NCBI GenBank assembly: GCA_002779555.1
Contig: PEWI01000242.1
Coordinates: 1-6,778 of the forward strand
Direction: 5' to 3'
DNA length: 6,778 nucleotides
Origin: Candidatus Bathyarchaeota archaeon CG07_land_8_20_14_0_80_47_9
Lineage (GTDB): Archaea; Thermoproteota; Bathyarchaeia; Bathyarchaeales; Bathycorpusculaceae
The notes under the pieces are model-generated. The model was given only the letters and a program-made list of their open reading frames with translations. It was not told the origin of the DNA and made no database searches. This document shows positions 5,706 through 6,778 of the stretch, piece after piece; the first letter of the stretch is position 1, and the number at the start of each line of letters is the position of its first letter. The position numbers and the translations under genes are program-made.

Positions 5706-6778
5706 TTGGTTCAGAATCTCAAAGACCCAAGCAAGGCAGTGAATGAAGAAATTCTCAATTTCTGCCGTCACATAGCAGGCTCTAACCATATCACAGCGGT
5801 CTGCGTGTCAGGTGATTTTGCATTTGGCCTGCCAAGTTCGAAAGCGCTGATTGACGTCGTGCTTGTAATCCGCGGCTTCCAGCCCCGGTTGATGAATTAC
5901 GTGAAGGTTTTCGGCGACCGCACTATGATCGTCTTGGCCGCTGACCAATGGGTCTTTGAAAGGGATGCGGACAGAGGTTTTCTAGGAGAAGCCTTGGCGA
6001 GCAAGCTTATTTTCCCATACATAGCACAAGTGAACCCCAGTTATCTGCATGACCAAGAAATCAAACTGAAGAAGCGGCTTATTCTTGAACTCTTGGAAAA
6101 CCTTGTGTTGGATTTTCCCGAGCTCTCGTACGAGCTTCGCATTCGGCCGGAGTATTTTATGTATGGGACTATCCTTAGCAGAGTTCGACTTTTTCCGTCG
6201 ATGGTCTACATCTTGGCCAACCTGATGAATGAAGAAAGCAGGGAAAGAAACATCGGTTACATGCTTCGCGGGTTTAAAGAGGCGTTGCAGGAGCTTGAGA
6301 AAGAAGATGCAGTTGTTTCCAGTGATGGCTACGTGAAAGTCTCAAGCTGCTTTGCAGACAAAGCCAAGAACCCTAGGGTTCGCTTCACGAATCTTCTCAA
6401 GCCAGCTCAGAGGACCCTGTTCGCCTCTCTTCTGGGCATCTTTCCAAGTATTCTCAACGCGTTTTCTCAAAACAGGGAAATCCTTGCCAGGCTTCAAGGG
6501 ATGGGCGGCGAAGATGCGAGGATCGTCAGTCAGTTTGAGGTTCCTGAAAAGTACGTTTACGTTCCTACGGTAGGCGGGCTTGTTCCGTTGGCGAACAGAA
6601 CGGACATCAAGGCTTTCGCTAGGAAGGTGCTAAGTACAGGCGAGGACGTGAAGGTTGCAGTTGAGCGTCTTGGCGGCGTCTTGAACGATGTCTACCTGAT
6701 TAGGGCGCGAATGGGTGACCGTGAAAAGAAGGCTGTTGTGAAGAGTTTCAAGGACTGGTCTAGTTTCAAGTGGTTCCC
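5706..6778 (+). CDS. Nucleotidyltransferase-like/protein kinase-like fusion protein (3' partial)
   Basis: A single open frame with no stop runs to the right edge; 357 residues are visible. Residues 28-56 resemble the first part of a nucleotidyltransferase fold (VSGDFAFG, then LIDVVLVI). Of the usual DxD pair only Asp50 remains and the first position is Leu48, so activity is doubtful. A largely helical middle follows, and residues about 160-212 look like a winged helix (GFKEALQELEKEDAVV, then a short beta hairpin). Near the edge, ERLGGVLNDVYLIRAR (320-335) and AVVKSF with Lys346 look like the glycine-rich loop and ATP-binding lysine of a Bud32/RIO-like kinase. The catalytic loop would lie beyond the window. 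From memory, similar proteins with a KDWSSFKWF segment occur in uncultured Thermoproteota; that is recollection, not a search. The target is unknown. The gene has its own SD and likely its own promoter. Confidence 0.8.
   Translation, partial: MVQNLKDPSKAVNEEILNFCRHIAGSNHITAVCVSGDFAFGLPSSKALIDVVLVIRGFQPRLMNYVKVFGDRTMIVLAADQWVFERDADRGFLGEALASKLIFPYIAQVNPSYLHDQEIKLKKRLILELLENLVLDFPELSYELRIRPEYFMYGTILSRVRLFPSMVYILANLMNEESRERNIGYMLRGFKEALQELEKEDAVVSSDGYVKVSSCFADKAKNPRVRFTNLLKPAQRTLFASLLGIFPSILNAFSQNREILARLQGMGGEDARIVSQFEVPEKYVYVPTVGGLVPLANRTDIKAFARKVLSTGEDVKVAVERLGGVLNDVYLIRARMGDREKKAVVKSFKDWSSFKWF

Noticed and set aside
6352..6573. 73-residue + strand frame near the right end
   Set aside because: Lies in another frame inside the kinase-like gene, whose frame is open throughout with gene-like codons.
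1..6778. CRISPR arrays, tRNA/rRNA genes, insertion sequences or integrases
   Set aside because: No regularly spaced repeats, cloverleaf-like sequence, transposase or terminal inverted repeats were seen on reading through.

Overview
The window looks archaeal. It carries a family B DNA polymerase of the divergent archaeal PolB2 type and an ADP-forming acyl-CoA synthetase alpha-type subunit. Ribosome-binding sites are of the GGTGA/GGAGG kind, GTG and TTG starts are common, and there are AT-rich box A-like elements upstream of genes. The overall style suggests an uncultured Thermoproteota lineage such as Bathyarchaeia. That placement is inference from protein style, not a database result. All supported genes are on the + strand.

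Layout: (1) Bases 1-1487 hold the C-terminal part of a PolB2-like polymerase, open through the left edge. (2) Bases 1488-1652 are a short intergenic stretch with a possible tiny membrane peptide and weak promoter-like elements. (3) Bases 1653-4175 are a three-gene ABC-2 exporter operon: a DrrA-like ATPase, then two six-helix permeases that resemble each other. (4) Bases 4176-4286 are a leader with an 11-bp inverted repeat, a box A-like element and an SD. (5) Bases 4287-5645 encode an alpha-type subunit of an NDP-forming acyl-CoA synthetase, with no beta (ATP-grasp) gene in view. (6) Bases 5706-6778 are a long reading frame running off the right edge. Its N-terminus resembles a degenerate nucleotidyltransferase, followed by a possible winged helix and the beginning of a protein-kinase-like fold.

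How the genes work together: the ATPase and the two permeases should assemble into one heteromeric exporter (ATPase dimer plus one of each permease). The polymerase, the acyl-CoA synthetase and the kinase-like protein appear to be independent units with their own upstream signals. I see no CRISPR array, tRNA, rRNA, insertion sequence or integrase, and nothing that amounts to a clear new multi-gene system.

The most notable observations are: a conserved permease N-terminus that has no ATG/GTG/TTG start and seems to begin at an SD-preceded ACG; loss of the H-loop histidine in the ATPase; altered catalytic motifs in the polymerase with the key metal-binding aspartates kept; and the pseudo-nucleotidyltransferase/kinase fusion.
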